Source of the DNA: Pseudomonas sp. TCU-HL1
GTDB lineage: Bacteria; Pseudomonadota; Gammaproteobacteria; Pseudomonadales; Pseudomonadaceae
Assembly (NCBI RefSeq): GCF_001708505.1
Contig: NZ_CP015992.1
Coordinates: 5,828,001-5,892,000 of the forward strand
Direction: 5' to 3'
Length of the DNA stretch: 64,000 nt
Both the position numbers and the translations under genes were made by a program. The notes under the pieces are model-generated. The model ran no database searches. It was not told the DNA's origin and saw only the letters and a list, made by a program, of their open reading frames with translations. Below are positions 54,390-63,817 of the stretch, in pieces (the stretch's first letter is position 1; each line of letters starts with the position of its first letter).

Positions 54390-55196
54390 TCAAGTATCCC
54401 AGGCTGTACGCGCAAAATCGGTAACCGTGGCATTGAAGCACTGACCGATAAGCTCGTGCAGAGCATCCATTCTGGATCGTACTTCGTCGATTTCATATGG
54501 GCGACGCTCAATGGAGAAGCCGTCCGTATCAATGATTGCATGCATGCCTACAATCGACTCAAAGCGCGCCTGCAGCTTCAGCGGAGCCGGATCAAGGTCT
54601 GGTGAGAATGCGAGCTTACCGTTCTGGATGACGGTGCGCGCCACCACCTGACCAAGCCCCTCAGCCATCAGAACCGCCTCCGTAAAGGAATGGCTAAACA
54701 TTGCCTCCTCCATCTTGAAGGGAAGACCCAACACCTGCGGCACAAGGTACTGACCCAGATCCTCCTCAGGCTGTGGAGCCACCGCATCCAAGTAACGCAG
54801 ACCAAGCCGCTCAACAAAGCTCAGTCCGCCGACGACCTCGTTCAGGATGCTGAGCCCCATCTCCAGCTGCTCATAGAAGCCCTCGAACCGATCGTAAACC
54901 GTCGTTTGAAACGAAATGGCGTTCGGCTGCAGGATGAAACCTTGGGTGCTATTGAGGTCAGAAAATACGAAGCGGTCCATTTTCTGAAACGCCGGGACTG
55001 GACCGTTCTCGTCGGTTCCATCTGAGACGCTCTGCAGCGCAAGCCTCATCTGAGCTGATCGCTCGAAGCCTGGGTAGCCAGCTTTGCGCATGCGCTCCTG
55101 GATTTGCGGGATATAGGAGCCAAGCGAAAGCAAAGGGTTGTGCTGCACCTGGCCAATCGTGAAGAAGACCGGCGCGTTCTTAAGTTTTTTGCCCAT
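54390..55196 (-). CDS. TIGR04255 family protein
   Basis: A 268-residue protein matching the sporadically distributed TIGR04255 family in length and N-terminus (KNAPVFFTIGQVQHNPLL). It has no assigned activity. Later landmarks are GLSFVERLGLRYLDAV and a C-terminal helix with LHELIGQCFNATVTD. An ATG at 55,205 (MSAMGKK) is also possible. It is first in a leftward three-gene operon within island 2, preceded by tandem repeats. Sporadic distribution and island location are compatible with a defence or stress module, but this is inference. Confidence 0.82.
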   Translation of the reverse strand: MGKKLKNAPVFFTIGQVQHNPLLSLGSYIPQIQERMRKAGYPGFERSAQMRLALQSVSDGTDENGPVPAFQKMDRFVFSDLNSTQGFILQPNAISFQTTVYDRFEGFYEQLEMGLSILNEVVGGLSFVERLGLRYLDAVAPQPEEDLGQYLVPQVLGLPFKMEEAMFSHSFTEAVLMAEGLGQVVARTVIQNGKLAFSPDLDPAPLKLQARFESIVGMHAIIDTDGFSIERRPYEIDEVRSRMDALHELIGQCFNATVTDFARTAWDT

Positions 55197-55230
55197 TGCA
55201 CTCATCCATGCTTGACACTTTGATTGACAG

Positions 55231-55252
55231 TTTACACGCCACTTTACACGCC
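55231..55252 (-). promoter_or_regulatory. tandem operator-like repeat upstream of operon
   Basis: TTTACACGCC occurs twice, at 55,231-55,240 and 55,243-55,252, spaced 12 bp apart and so on nearly the same face of the helix. It lies 26-56 bp upstream of the TIGR04255 start. The HTH protein of the same operon is the obvious candidate ligand. Confidence 0.55.
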
Positions 55253-55520
55253 GGCAATTCGTCGAGCAATCGCGCCTGCTTTGTCCGACTGCACGTTTAG
55301 CCAGCGCTTCGACTGGGGAGCATGATGTCGCCTGGATTGAGCATCGAGCTGGTTTGGCGAACCACGCCCCCTGGTCTGCCCCGAACTGCAAAGGCCCTCC
55401 CAGGACAGATCGCTACTAATTGATTTGGAACTCCACATCGAGTACCTATTTGAGTACCCTATCCAATATCTGAATAGGCGTAAGCCAATAGCCACGTAGC
55501 TCATGCCAAGCCAATTTCAC

Positions 55521-55537
55521 TCCTGGTGCCGGCACCA
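55521..55537 (+). repeat. attR of island 2
   Basis: TCCTGGTGCCGGCACCA is an exact copy of the tRNA-Thr 3' end. The upstream sequence no longer matches the tRNA, as expected at a right junction. Confidence 0.87.
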
Positions 55538-55580
55538 TCCAAGGTTCCATAGAAAGCTTTCAACATCTCTGGAACCCCCG

Positions 55581-55607
55581 AAAAACCCGCCTTCTGGCGG
55601 GTTTTTT
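55581..55607 (+). terminator. Rho-independent terminator beyond island 2
   Basis: AAAAACCCGCC/GGCGGGTTTTTT stem with a TTCT loop, probably the terminator that followed the tRNA or belonged to the adjoining element. Confidence 0.85.
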
Positions 55608-55708
55608 CGTTTTGGCGTTCCATCGGTTTCCGTCAGAAACTGGTGGATTCCAACCGTTTTAGGGGTAGTGTTAGGGGTAAGGTAATTCGATAAAGGGGGA
55701 GTACCCTT

Positions 55709-57032
55709 ATGTCGCGCACCACTGCTCCACTCTCCGATTCGGCTTGCCGCTCAGCCAAGCCCACCGACCGCGCTTACAAGCTTTTCGACGGCGACGGCCT
55801 CTACCTTCTAGTCCAACCCAATGGCCGTAAAGGCTGGCGTCTCAGGTATGTAAAACCTGATGGCCGCGAAGGACTGACCCTCGTTCGGCAGCTACCCCGT
55901 GGTCGGCCTCGCCGATGCGCGCAACAAGCGCCTGGAGGTCAAGCGGATGCTGGCGAAAGGCATCGACCCTATCGAGACCAAACACCAATCCAAGACACAG
56001 GCCGCAATCAAAGGCCGTACCTTTGAAAGCGCTGCACTGGAATGGCACAAAGCGATGTCTGCCAAATGGGCACCGGGTCATGCGAAGACGGTTCTGAGCC
56101 GCCTAAAAACCCATGTATTCCCGCTGATCGGCGCTCGCTCTATTGTCGATCTGGATACCCATGACCTGATGCAACCTCTGGAAGCGATCCAAAAACGCGG
56201 CACGATTGACGTCGCTTTAAGGGTACAAAACTACCTACAAAGCATCATGCGCGAGGCGAAACGCGCTCGACAGATCGCGGCAAACCCTGCCTCCGACCTT
56301 GAAGGTTTGATCAAAGCCCCGAGGGTGATTCACCGCCCTGCTTTACCCTTATCGCGTCTGCCTGAATTGCAGGAGCGTATCGACACCTACAGAGGCCGCG
56401 CACTTACCCGGCTGACGGTCATGCTCTCGCTGCATGTGTTCGTCCGCTCCAGCGAACTGCGCTTCGCCCGTTGGAGCGAGTTCGACCTCAAGCGCGGCAC
56501 CTGGGAGATACCGGACACTCGACCCGCGTTGGACGGAGTACCCTTTTCAACAAGGGGTACGAAGATGGCCGGGGACATCCACCTTGTACCCTTATCGCCG
56601 CAAGCCGTGACCCTGCTTGAACAGATCCACGTCCTCACCGGCAAATTCGACTTGGTGTTTGCAGGCGATGCCAAGCCCTGGAAGCCCATGTCTGAAAACA
56701 CGGTGAACAGCGCGCTTAGAAAGATGGGCTACGACACCAAAACGGAAATCTGCGGCCATGGCTTTCGATCGATGGCCTGCAGCGCACTGATCGAGTCAGG
56801 ATTGTGGTCGGAGACAGCCATTGAACGGCAGATGAGCCACAAGGAGCGCAACAACGTCCGCGCCGCTTACATCCACAAGGCCGAGTTCATCGAGGAGCGC
56901 AGGCTGATTATGAACTGGTGGAGCCGGTACCTGGAGGCCAACCGGCAGGAGCATGTCACTCCACACGAATTCGCGAACCAGACAGGCGCGAACGTCACTC
57001 GCCTAAAAGCAAAACGTGGCGCAACTGAGTAA
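55709..57032 (+). pseudogene. frameshifted P4-type integrase (third element)
   Basis: The integrase spans about 440 codons but is broken by one extra base. Frame 1 (55,709 onward, SDSACRSAKPTDRAYKLFDGDG) is lost after REGLT. The correct continuation SFGSYPVVGLADARN begins in another frame at about 55,881, consistent with one extra C in the run at 55,878-55,880. The rest of the gene is intact, including HGFRSMA and Tyr in RAAYIHKAEFIEERR. AGGGGTA direct repeats precede it (55,659-55,680). The frameshift may be real or a sequencing error. It marks a second element adjoining island 2. Confidence 0.88.
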
Positions 57033-57073
57033 GTGTCCGGTCTTCATATCTCAGCGATCCGCTTGTCCACGCG

Positions 57074-57118
57074 GGTCCATCCAAACAGGGCTGCAAAGCC
57101 GCCCTGTTTGGATGGACC
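57074..57118. terminator. 18-bp perfect hairpin after the integrase
   Basis: GGTCCATCCAAACAGGGC and its exact complement flank a 9-nt loop, 42 nt after the integrase stop. There is no strong U tract, but its position suggests a terminator. Confidence 0.6.
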
Positions 57119-57151
57119 TCACTTAAAAAATCTAAAGCCCACACAACTGTC

Positions 57152-57241
57152 TGTGGAAAACCACTGATTTCCACCAGTGGATAATTTCATCCACAGCCGC
57201 AGAACTCCCGAAAACTCGAGCCTTGACCCGAGTTACCCACA
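57152..57241. other. cluster of DnaA-box-like words
   Basis: Four 9-mers one mismatch from TTATCCACA in either orientation occur at 57,152, 57,176, 57,187 and 57,233. This may be a relic origin of a mobile element, or coincidence. Confidence 0.35.
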
Positions 57242-57271
57242 GGCGTAGAAAAGATCGGGCAAGCGCTGTCG

Positions 57272-57634
57272 TTGACAGCAACCCAGGTAGCCAGAACCTT
57301 TAAGGCTACGCCACACCGTGGTGGTTCTCCCAAAGTGCGATTAGCGTCCGGCGGCTCGCACGGTCACAACGATGTGATGGATGCCTACTTTTACCAGTGT
57401 GCCCACTGCGGCAACTCATCCCCTTTCATAGCTGCCCTGCTGCAACCTATCCGCTTGGCCATTCCCGTGCGCCAACCTGCGCCCGTCTCTTTCTCCCGGA
57501 AAGAGACGGGCGCTCCTACCACTGCTGCAGCCCAACTCGTACAAGGCTTTGCGGCATTCCCTCTCGTGACAATCGGCGTGACAAACACCGAAGTCACCAG
57601 CAACAGCGATGCAGATGATGGTGCCGCAGCCTAA
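57272..57634 (+). CDS. doubtful small frame
   Basis: A 120-codon frame with one CAHCGN motif and no familiar domain. It has no strong ribosome binding site and the opposite strand is open too. Listed as a possible gene or remnant only. Confidence 0.2.
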   Translation: MTATQVARTFKATPHRGGSPKVRLASGGSHGHNDVMDAYFYQCAHCGNSSPFIAALLQPIRLAIPVRQPAPVSFSRKETGAPTTAAAQLVQGFAAFPLVTIGVTNTEVTSNSDADDGAAA

Positions 57635-57647
57635 GGAATGGACTGCA

Positions 57648-57664
57648 CCTGACTGACAGTCAGG
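57648..57664. repeat. 17-bp palindrome
   Basis: CCTGACTG-A-CAGTCAGG, perfect around a central A, in non-coding DNA. Confidence 0.6.
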
Positions 57665-57936
57665 CACGCCCCGGTCATCGCTTTACTGCCTTCACCCGAC
57701 TCAGGATCTCGCGGCACCGGTCTCGTCAGCCAACGCAGCCTCCACCCGCCCACTTCCTCGGAAGTGCTCAGGAGGCCAGATCATGAGATGCCCGTGCTCC
57801 CGGTCGTAAGGAGCCGCCAGTCCCGCATGAGGACATCCCCACAGGTCGCAGGGGCCTTGATCCCTGATAACACTCAGCATTCTTGGCGGGATGACGTGGG
57901 GGTGAGGATCGGAGAACGGAAGATGAGGTGACCGAC

Positions 57937-58917
57937 ATGGCATTGGTGGGTAGACGCGATGGTCGTAATTTCGGCTATGGCAGGCAATTGAGCTACGCAG
58001 GGCCGCAAGCGCTGAAAGACATGTTCGGCGGCGGTCATTACGGCACGGTCAAAGCGCACTGTGATCGGTGGCAGGCATTCGTCAAATGGTGCCGTTCCGA
58101 ACAGGGGCCTGGTATCAATGATGCGCGGCAGATTGATCGGAAGGTATTGGCCGACTATGCGGCGTATCTGCGCGACGTGGTTGGGCGCGGTGACCTCGCC
58201 GTCAGCACCGCACAAAATCGGCTATCCAGCGTTAACAGGACCATGGCGGCGCTTCGCGGTGATCAGTATGTGAAATTGCCAAGTCCAAGCAAGGCGTTGG
58301 GTATGCAGCGTACCGGGGTTCGACACTCAGTTCCGCAAGGCCAGGATCGCGAGCAGGTTAAGCAGATAGTCGACACGTTTTGCCGCCATCATCAGCTGCG
58401 GGCCGCCGCGATCATTCTGTTAGCGCGAGCCACCGGTATGCGCTTGCGTGAGGCCATCCTGGCTAACCTGCCGCGGCTAAGTCGTGAGGCTAAAGAGTTC
58501 GGCAGGATCAACATCCAGGACGGCACCAAAGGCGGCCGCGCTGGCGCCTCGGCGCCACGTTGGATTGCGGTGGACGACCATGTTCGCGACGCACTTGGGT
58601 TTGCATTGCAAGTGTCGCCTGTGGGTAGCCGCAACTTGATTGCACCACACGAAAGCTACCTGAGTCTTCTGCAAGAAATCATCCGCCCAGCGCGGGACAT
58701 CCTGCATGCACACAACCTCAAAGGCTTCCATGAGCTACGAGCGGCGTACGCATGTGAGCGCTATGAGCAAATCACCCAACACCCCGCGCCTATCATCGGC
58801 GGCCAATGTTGCCAGGTACTACGGTACCTTGATCGTGATGCCCGGAGGCAAATCAGCTATGAGCTGGGGCACGGTCGGATCGACGTGGTCGCTGCGTACA
58901 TTGGAGGACGTACATGA
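57937..58917 (+). CDS. integrase domain protein, second of its family
   Basis: A 326-residue tyrosine recombinase related to the one at 46,797-47,720. It has an N-terminal SAM-like region and a catalytic domain with Arg in RATGMRLREAIL, the HELRAAYACERY box, YELGHGRIDVV and the terminal Tyr in AAYIGGRT. GAGG eight bases upstream supports the ATG at 57,937; a GTG three codons upstream is possible. It overlaps the next gene by ATGA. Confidence 0.87.
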   Translation: MALVGRRDGRNFGYGRQLSYAGPQALKDMFGGGHYGTVKAHCDRWQAFVKWCRSEQGPGINDARQIDRKVLADYAAYLRDVVGRGDLAVSTAQNRLSSVNRTMAALRGDQYVKLPSPSKALGMQRTGVRHSVPQGQDREQVKQIVDTFCRHHQLRAAAIILLARATGMRLREAILANLPRLSREAKEFGRINIQDGTKGGRAGASAPRWIAVDDHVRDALGFALQVSPVGSRNLIAPHESYLSLLQEIIRPARDILHAHNLKGFHELRAAYACERYEQITQHPAPIIGGQCCQVLRYLDRDARRQISYELGHGRIDVVAAYIGGRT

Positions 58918-59189
58918 ACAAGCCATTCGATATGGAGCTGTTCTTGGCTGCGGTGCTGACAGGGTCGTACGCAACGCGGCAGCGTCATTTGCGGCAGGCG
59001 AAAATTATTCAGGCGGCTATCGCAGATCGCTGGAAGCAGGAAACACCTTGGTGTTGGCGAAGGAAGCATATGGCCTGGTTCGTTCAGCACCATCTCGCTG
59101 GGCATAGTAATGCGACGAAGTACTACTATTCACTGACGTTGAAACTACTCATCCGGCGACTAGACAAAAAATGGGTGTTTGGCAGTTAA
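58914..59189 (+). CDS. small partner protein of integrase
   Basis: A 91-residue basic, helical protein (MNKPFDMELFLAAVLTGSYA...). It is translationally coupled to the integrase. Aromatic and basic residues (KHMAWFVQHHLAGHSNATKYYYSLTL) suggest DNA contact. It could be a directionality factor or recombinase accessory protein, by position only. The IS21 element inserted 112 bp downstream. Confidence 0.65.
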   Translation: MNKPFDMELFLAAVLTGSYATRQRHLRQAKIIQAAIADRWKQETPWCWRRKHMAWFVQHHLAGHSNATKYYYSLTLKLLIRRLDKKWVFGS

Positions 59190-59301
59190 GCTAGCAATCA
59201 CCCGCACAAATCTAAAAGTCATATATGCATGACACTATACATACAGAGCAAGCTTGGGAGCCTTTGCAACGAAAGTATTTAAACGAGATTTTATCATCCA
59301 G

Positions 59302-59400
59302 CTGCGGATTCCACGCCATCCGGCCACCCAATCCACGCTGATCCGGCCGGGTATTCCACGCACATCCGGCCACCTGTTCCACGGCCATCCGGCCGGGCAG
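59302..59400. repeat. left multiple terminal repeats of IS21 element
   Basis: Four degenerate copies of a roughly 25-30-bp unit with core ATCCGGCC and TTCCACG, opening with the terminal TGCGGATTCC. Confidence 0.85.
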
Positions 59401-59430
59401 TCGGAGCGCAGCGACGCAGGGCTGGCATTG

Positions 59431-60186
59431 TTAATCTGATTGCCCGGGTGCCGTCAATTTCCGAGTTCTTTTACGCATCGATTCGCCCTTGAGCTGGAGG
59501 CGATAGGCGTTGTGTACCAAACGGTCGAGGATGGCATCGGCCAGGGTTGGATCGCCGATCAGCTCGTGCCAGTTTTCCACGGGCATCTGGCTGGTCACCA
59601 GGGTCGAGCGTTGGCCGTAGCGGTCATCCAGCAGTTCCAGCATGTCGCGGCGCTGTTCGGCGGTGAACGGGGCCAGTCCCCAGTCATCGAGGATCAACAG
59701 GTCGGTCTTGGCATAGCTGCTCATCAGCTTGGCGAAGCGACCATCGCCGTGAGCCAGGCCCAAGTCCTCCAGCAGGCGTGGCAGGCGCAGGTAGCGCACG
59801 CTGAAACCATCCCGGCAGGCCTTGTGGGCCAGGGCACAGGCGAGCCAGGTTTTGCCCACGCCGGTGGGGCCGCCGATGATCAGGTTGAGCCCTTCACGCA
59901 GCCACTGGCCGCTGCTCAGCTGGAGGATCAGCCCCTTGTCCAGGCCGCGCGGACTGCGGTAGTCGAGGTCTTCGATACAGGCGTTATGCCGGAGTCGGGC
60001 CTGGCGCAGCCGGCTGCTCAAGCGCTTGTCCTCGCGCTCGGTCAGTTCACGGTCGATGAGCAGACCGAGGCGTTCCTCGAAGCTCAGGCTGCTGATATCC
60101 GGGGTTGTCAGCTGCTCGCTCAGCGCTTTGAGCATGCCGTGCAGGCGCAGGTTCTGGAGCTTGTCCAGAGTCGGGTGATGCAACAT
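59431..60186 (-). CDS. istB: IS21 helper ATPase IstB
   Basis: A 251-residue AAA+ protein that assists the IstA transposase. Walker A GGPTGVGKTWLA and Walker B LLILDDWGL are present, and an N-terminal helical domain precedes them. It appears intact and follows istA by 17 bp. Confidence 0.95.
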   Translation of the reverse strand: MLHHPTLDKLQNLRLHGMLKALSEQLTTPDISSLSFEERLGLLIDRELTEREDKRLSSRLRQARLRHNACIEDLDYRSPRGLDKGLILQLSSGQWLREGLNLIIGGPTGVGKTWLACALAHKACRDGFSVRYLRLPRLLEDLGLAHGDGRFAKLMSSYAKTDLLILDDWGLAPFTAEQRRDMLELLDDRYGQRSTLVTSQMPVENWHELIGDPTLADAILDRLVHNAYRLQLKGESMRKRTRKLTAPGQSD

Positions 60187-60203
60187 GGGGGCGTTCCTTC
60201 AGG

Positions 60204-60849
60204 TCAGTGGTAGTAGCGCGGGCCACGCAGGTTTTCGTGGTTATCCGGCAGCAGCGGCAGGTGCTGTTGAGGCAGCGGCAGACGCTCAAGGCCTTGGCGC
60301 AGGATGGATTCGAGGCTCTTGTAGCTACAGGCCCCCAAGCTCAATGCGCGCTGGCAGGCCGCCTCCAGACGATCTTCGCCATGGGCTTTGCCGAGGCGCA
60401 GGATGCCCAGGCAGGCCCGATAGCCGTGGCTCGGATGGCTGCGCCGTTCGAGGATGTGCTGGATCACGCCAGCCGTATGGGGGCCGGTCTGCTCCGCCCA
60501 GCGCACCAGGCGCTGGGGCGTCCACTCGGCATGTTCGCGATGACTCTTGGGCATGTGCCCGACCTGGGTGCTATGCCGCCCCTTAAGCTGGGCGCGGACA
60601 TGGCTGGCCACCCGCTGATTGCCGTGGAAGCACTCCACCGTGCGCGCCGTCAGGCGCACCTCCAGTTGTTGCTTCACCAGTTGGTAGGGCACCGAGTAGT
60701 AATGCCCATCGACCTCGACGTGGTAGTCGATATGCACCCGGACTTTCTTCCATTCGGCGTAGACATAGGGCTGCTCCGGAAGAGCGCGCAGTGCCGGTTG
60801 ATCCAGCGTTTCGAAGGCTGACTGCCGGGAACCCGGCAGCTTCTTGAAC
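60204..60849 (-). pseudogene. istA: istA 3' fragment
   Basis: The C-terminal part of the IS21 transposase begins at FKKLPGSRQSAF and ends at GPRYYH. It includes DYHVEVDGHYYSVPY, a typical IstA C-terminal beta-barrel motif. It is separated from its 5' part by the IS66 insert at 60,850. Joining it to 62,853-63,744, counting the 8-bp duplication once, restores one frame of 509 residues. Confidence 0.93.
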
Positions 60850-60894
60850 GTAACCGCTCCATAAACCCCGTCTTCCTTTGACGGGGTATCGCGA

Positions 60895-62394
60895 TCAGGA
60901 TGTGCTAGTCGGCGGGCAGTTCCACGGCAGCAGGGCTTCGTAGTCTTCGACACTGTTGGCCGTTGGCAGGCGCTCCAGGACGTGGCGCAGCCAGGCATAG
61001 GGTTCTTGCCCGTTGGCTTTGGCCGTTTCGATCAGGCTGTAGAGCTGCGCGCTGGCCGTGGCGCCCTTGGGCGTGTCGCTGAACAGCCAGTTCTTGCGGC
61101 CGATCACGAAAGGACGGATGGCGTTCTCGGCACGGTTGTTGTCGATGGGCAGATGCCCGCCTTCGACATAGCGCACGAGCCGGCTCCAGTTGCTGGCCAG
61201 GTAGTTCACCGCCTTGCCCAGGGCATTCTGCGCGGCGACCTGTGGCTGGGTCTTGTCCAGCCAGGCCTTGAGCTGTTCCAGGAGGGGCCGGCTGCGCTGC
61301 TGTCGTGCGGCGTGACGTTCCAGGTTGCCGCTGTCCTTGTGATCGCGCTCGATGCCGTACAGCTGGTTGATCAGGTTCAAGGCCATGTCGGCGCGCCCGA
61401 TCTTGCCCTTGGGCTGCACCGTCTGTGCCTCGATGAATTTGCGTCGAGCGTGAGCCCAGCAGGCCAGGCGCTCGATGCCGTCTTGCGCGGCCACGGCGTT
61501 GTAGCCGGCATAGTCGTCGGTCATCAGGTAGCCGCGATAGCCGGCGAGCAGGCGCAACGGCACCTCCTGCGCGCGGCTGGTGCTGTAGTCGAAGAGGACG
61601 ACGGGTTTCTCCGGCGGGCCGCCGCTCTGTACCCACATCCAGGACTGCGCGGTGGGATCGCGCCCGGGTTCGTGCAGTACCTGCAGCCGGGTTTCGTCGC
61701 AGTGCAACACCGGGTAGCCCAGCAACTGGTCGCGCATGAGGTTGAGCAGGGGCTGCAACTGCTCGCCAGACTGGATCACCCAGCGCGCCAGGGTCTGGCG
61801 GGGGATGTCGAGGCCGTGGCGGCTGAGCATCCTCTCGAAGCGATACAGCGGGATGCCATCGGCGTACTTGGTGGTCAGCAGCATGGCCAGCACGCTAGGG
61901 CTGGCCACACTTTTCTCGATCAGTTGGGCCGGCTTGTCGGCCGTGACCGGAGCGCTTTCGCAGGCTTTGCAGGCGTAGGTTTTGCGGATATGGCGGATCA
62001 CCCGTACCTGCATCGGGATGATCTCCAATTGCTCGCTGGTCTCCTCGCCGATCACCTGCTTGCAGGCGCCGCAGGCACAGGTCAACTCGTGCTCGGGCAG
62101 TTCATGGATGATTTCAACGCGCGGCAAGTCAGCCGGGAGGGGCTTGCGCTTGCCACGTCGCTTCACTGGGGCGACGACTTCTTCGGCTTCACCCGATCCG
62201 CCAGCAGGTTCTTCGAGCAACTCCTCAGCCTCGTTGAACATGGCCAACTGAGGGGAGTCGGCATCCTCGGGGCTACGCTCGGACTTTGGCGAGAACAGTT
62301 TGTGGCGCAGCAGAGCAACCTGTTCCTGCAATTGCAGAACCAAGGCCTTGAGCAGGACGGGATCGTCGGGAAGGGAGTCTGCGCCAGATTTCAT
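60895..62394 (-). CDS. tnpC: IS66 transposase TnpC
   Basis: A 499-residue DDE-type transposase. An N-terminal helical/leucine-rich part is followed by a zinc-binding CACGACKQ segment and the catalytic domain with [10 protein letters not shown] and the later DDYAGYN and [16 protein letters not shown] motifs. It appears complete. Confidence 0.95.
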   Translation of the reverse strand: MKSGADSLPDDPVLLKALVLQLQEQVALLRHKLFSPKSERSPEDADSPQLAMFNEAEELLEEPAGGSGEAEEVVAPVKRRGKRKPLPADLPRVEIIHELPEHELTCACGACKQVIGEETSEQLEIIPMQVRVIRHIRKTYACKACESAPVTADKPAQLIEKSVASPSVLAMLLTTKYADGIPLYRFERMLSRHGLDIPRQTLARWVIQSGEQLQPLLNLMRDQLLGYPVLHCDETRLQVLHEPGRDPTAQSWMWVQSGGPPEKPVVLFDYSTSRAQEVPLRLLAGYRGYLMTDDYAGYNAVAAQDGIERLACWAHARRKFIEAQTVQPKGKIGRADMALNLINQLYGIERDHKDSGNLERHAARQQRSRPLLEQLKAWLDKTQPQVAAQNALGKAVNYLASNWSRLVRYVEGGHLPIDNNRAENAIRPFVIGRKNWLFSDTPKGATASAQLYSLIETAKANGQEPYAWLRHVLERLPTANSVEDYEALLPWNCPPTSTS

Positions 62395-62413
62395 GGCGCC
62401 GGATTATACCGAC

Positions 62414-62770
62414 TCAGCTCACAAAACGCGGGGTCAGCACCTTGTGTGGCTGGTTCCCCCAGAGGTCGAATCCTGCCAGCAACTGATTCAGTTCCCGCAC
62501 CGTCAACACGATGGGCTCTTCAGCATCAGGCTTGGTCTTGAAACGCTCGGCCTGCAGGCGCTTGAGCCACAGGCAAAAGCCATTGCGTTCCCAATAGAGG
62601 ATCTTCACCCGGTTGCGTGTTTTGTTGAGGAAGACGAACAACACCGGGTCGAACACGGCCACCTTGATATCCAGCTCCACCAAGGCCGCCAGACCATCAA
62701 TGGACTTCCGGAAGTCGACGGGTTTCGGATAGAGGTAGACGGCTTTGACCTTGGCGTCCGGACGCATCAT
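62414..62770 (-). CDS. tnpB: IS66 accessory protein TnpB
   Basis: A 118-residue IS66 Orf2-like protein. VYLYPKPVDFRKSIDGLAALVE and LFVFLNKTRNRVKILYWERNGFCLW are the family hallmarks. It starts 19 bp upstream of tnpC in the same direction. A second ATG at 62,767 is possible. Confidence 0.94.
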   Translation of the reverse strand: MMRPDAKVKAVYLYPKPVDFRKSIDGLAALVELDIKVAVFDPVLFVFLNKTRNRVKILYWERNGFCLWLKRLQAERFKTKPDAEEPIVLTVRELNQLLAGFDLWGNQPHKVLTPRFVS

Positions 62771-62852
62771 GACGGGGCTCCACTGGGAAAACGGGAGCCC
62801 AGCATCCGCAAGCGGATCGTTCAGTTGAAGGTGGGGTTCATGGAGCGCTTAC

Positions 62853-63744
62853 TCTTGAACGGGCGCTGATTCAGGCGAACCAGTAGCGCACCGATGGCGG
62901 TGTTGAGCTCTTCCCGCGAAAAGAATTGCCGGTGGCGCAGTGCCGCCAGAATCCAGCGCTCCACCACCTGCACACCGACCTCAACCTTGGCCTTGTCACG
63001 CGGCTTTCGGGCTCTGGCTGGCACGATAGCCACCGCATAATGCTCGGCCAGATCGCGATAGCTGGGGTTGATGTCCGGCTCATAGCGGTGCGTCTTGCTC
63101 ACTGCACTGCGTAGGTTGTCCGGCACCACGATCGCCGGCACCCCGCCGAGAAAGGCAAAGCAGCGAGCATGAGAACCCAGCCAGTCCGACAACTGCTGTG
63201 ACCAGGTGGCCTCCGCAAAGGTGTAGCTGGAGGCGCCGAGCACCGCGACAAAGATCTGCGCCTGACGGATCTCGCCGGTACGCCGGTCAATGATCGGCAC
63301 TGTCTGGCCGGCATAGTCGACAAACAATTTCTCGCCGACCCGGTGCTCTTGGCGCATTACCACATCCACCTTGCCCTGCCAGGCGCGGTAGTGATCGCAG
63401 AACCAGCTGTACTGGAACCCCTGTGGCTGGCTCAGTCGATACTCCTGCCAGAGCAGCGCCAGGGTGACCCCGGGACGACGCAGCTCGGCATGTATCCAAG
63501 CCCAGTCAGGGATCGGGCGCTGTTCACTGGGAACGGAGGGCGACGGCGGGAAAAGCTGCCGCTCCAGCTCGGCGTCGGTCAGGGCAGAGGGCCAGGTCAG
63601 CCCACAGGCAGCAAAGCGATTGAGGTAGTCACCGATGGTGGCGCGACCAACTTGCAGGCTGACCGCGATCTGGCGGGCAGATAGACCAACCTCAAACTTG
63701 AGACGTAGTACTTCGCGAATCTTACGCATGGATAAACGCTCCAC
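62853..63744 (-). pseudogene. istA: istA 5' fragment
   Basis: The N-terminal and catalytic part of the IS21 transposase starts MERLSMRKIREVLRLKFEVG with an HTH, then contains LFVDYAGQTVPIID and VPDNLRSAV from the integrase-type catalytic core. The frame runs on into the IS66 end for a few codons to a stop at 62,821. Without its C-terminal part it is probably inactive. Confidence 0.93.
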
Positions 63745-63817
63745 GGCGACCTCTCTGCTCCGAAAAAGAGGCCGATGGTAGTGAAGAAATCCTGCGTGGC
63801 TGCCTGCCTGACGGGTG

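Larger units (their letters stand above)
57033..57936. other. mostly non-coding region between integrases
   Basis: It contains an 18-bp inverted repeat (57,074-57,118), a cluster of DnaA-box-like words (57,152-57,241), one doubtful frame (57,272-57,634) and a 17-bp palindrome (57,648-57,664). The last 280 bp have no gene. Confidence 0.5.
60850..62852. mobile_element. IS66-family element inserted in istA
   Basis: The element is 2,003 bp with ends GTAACCGCTCCAT at the left and the inverse of GTAAGCGCTCCAT at the right, flanked by an 8-bp target duplication TCTTGAAC (60,842-60,849 and 62,853-62,860). GTAA ends and 8-bp duplication are the IS66 standard. It encodes TnpB and TnpC; no tnpA is visible. 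Confidence 0.95.

Noticed and set aside
62821..62852. Treating the 5' istA frame as a complete shorter transposase
   Set aside because: Its last codons are encoded by the IS66 end, and the missing C-terminal part lies intact on the other side of the insert.
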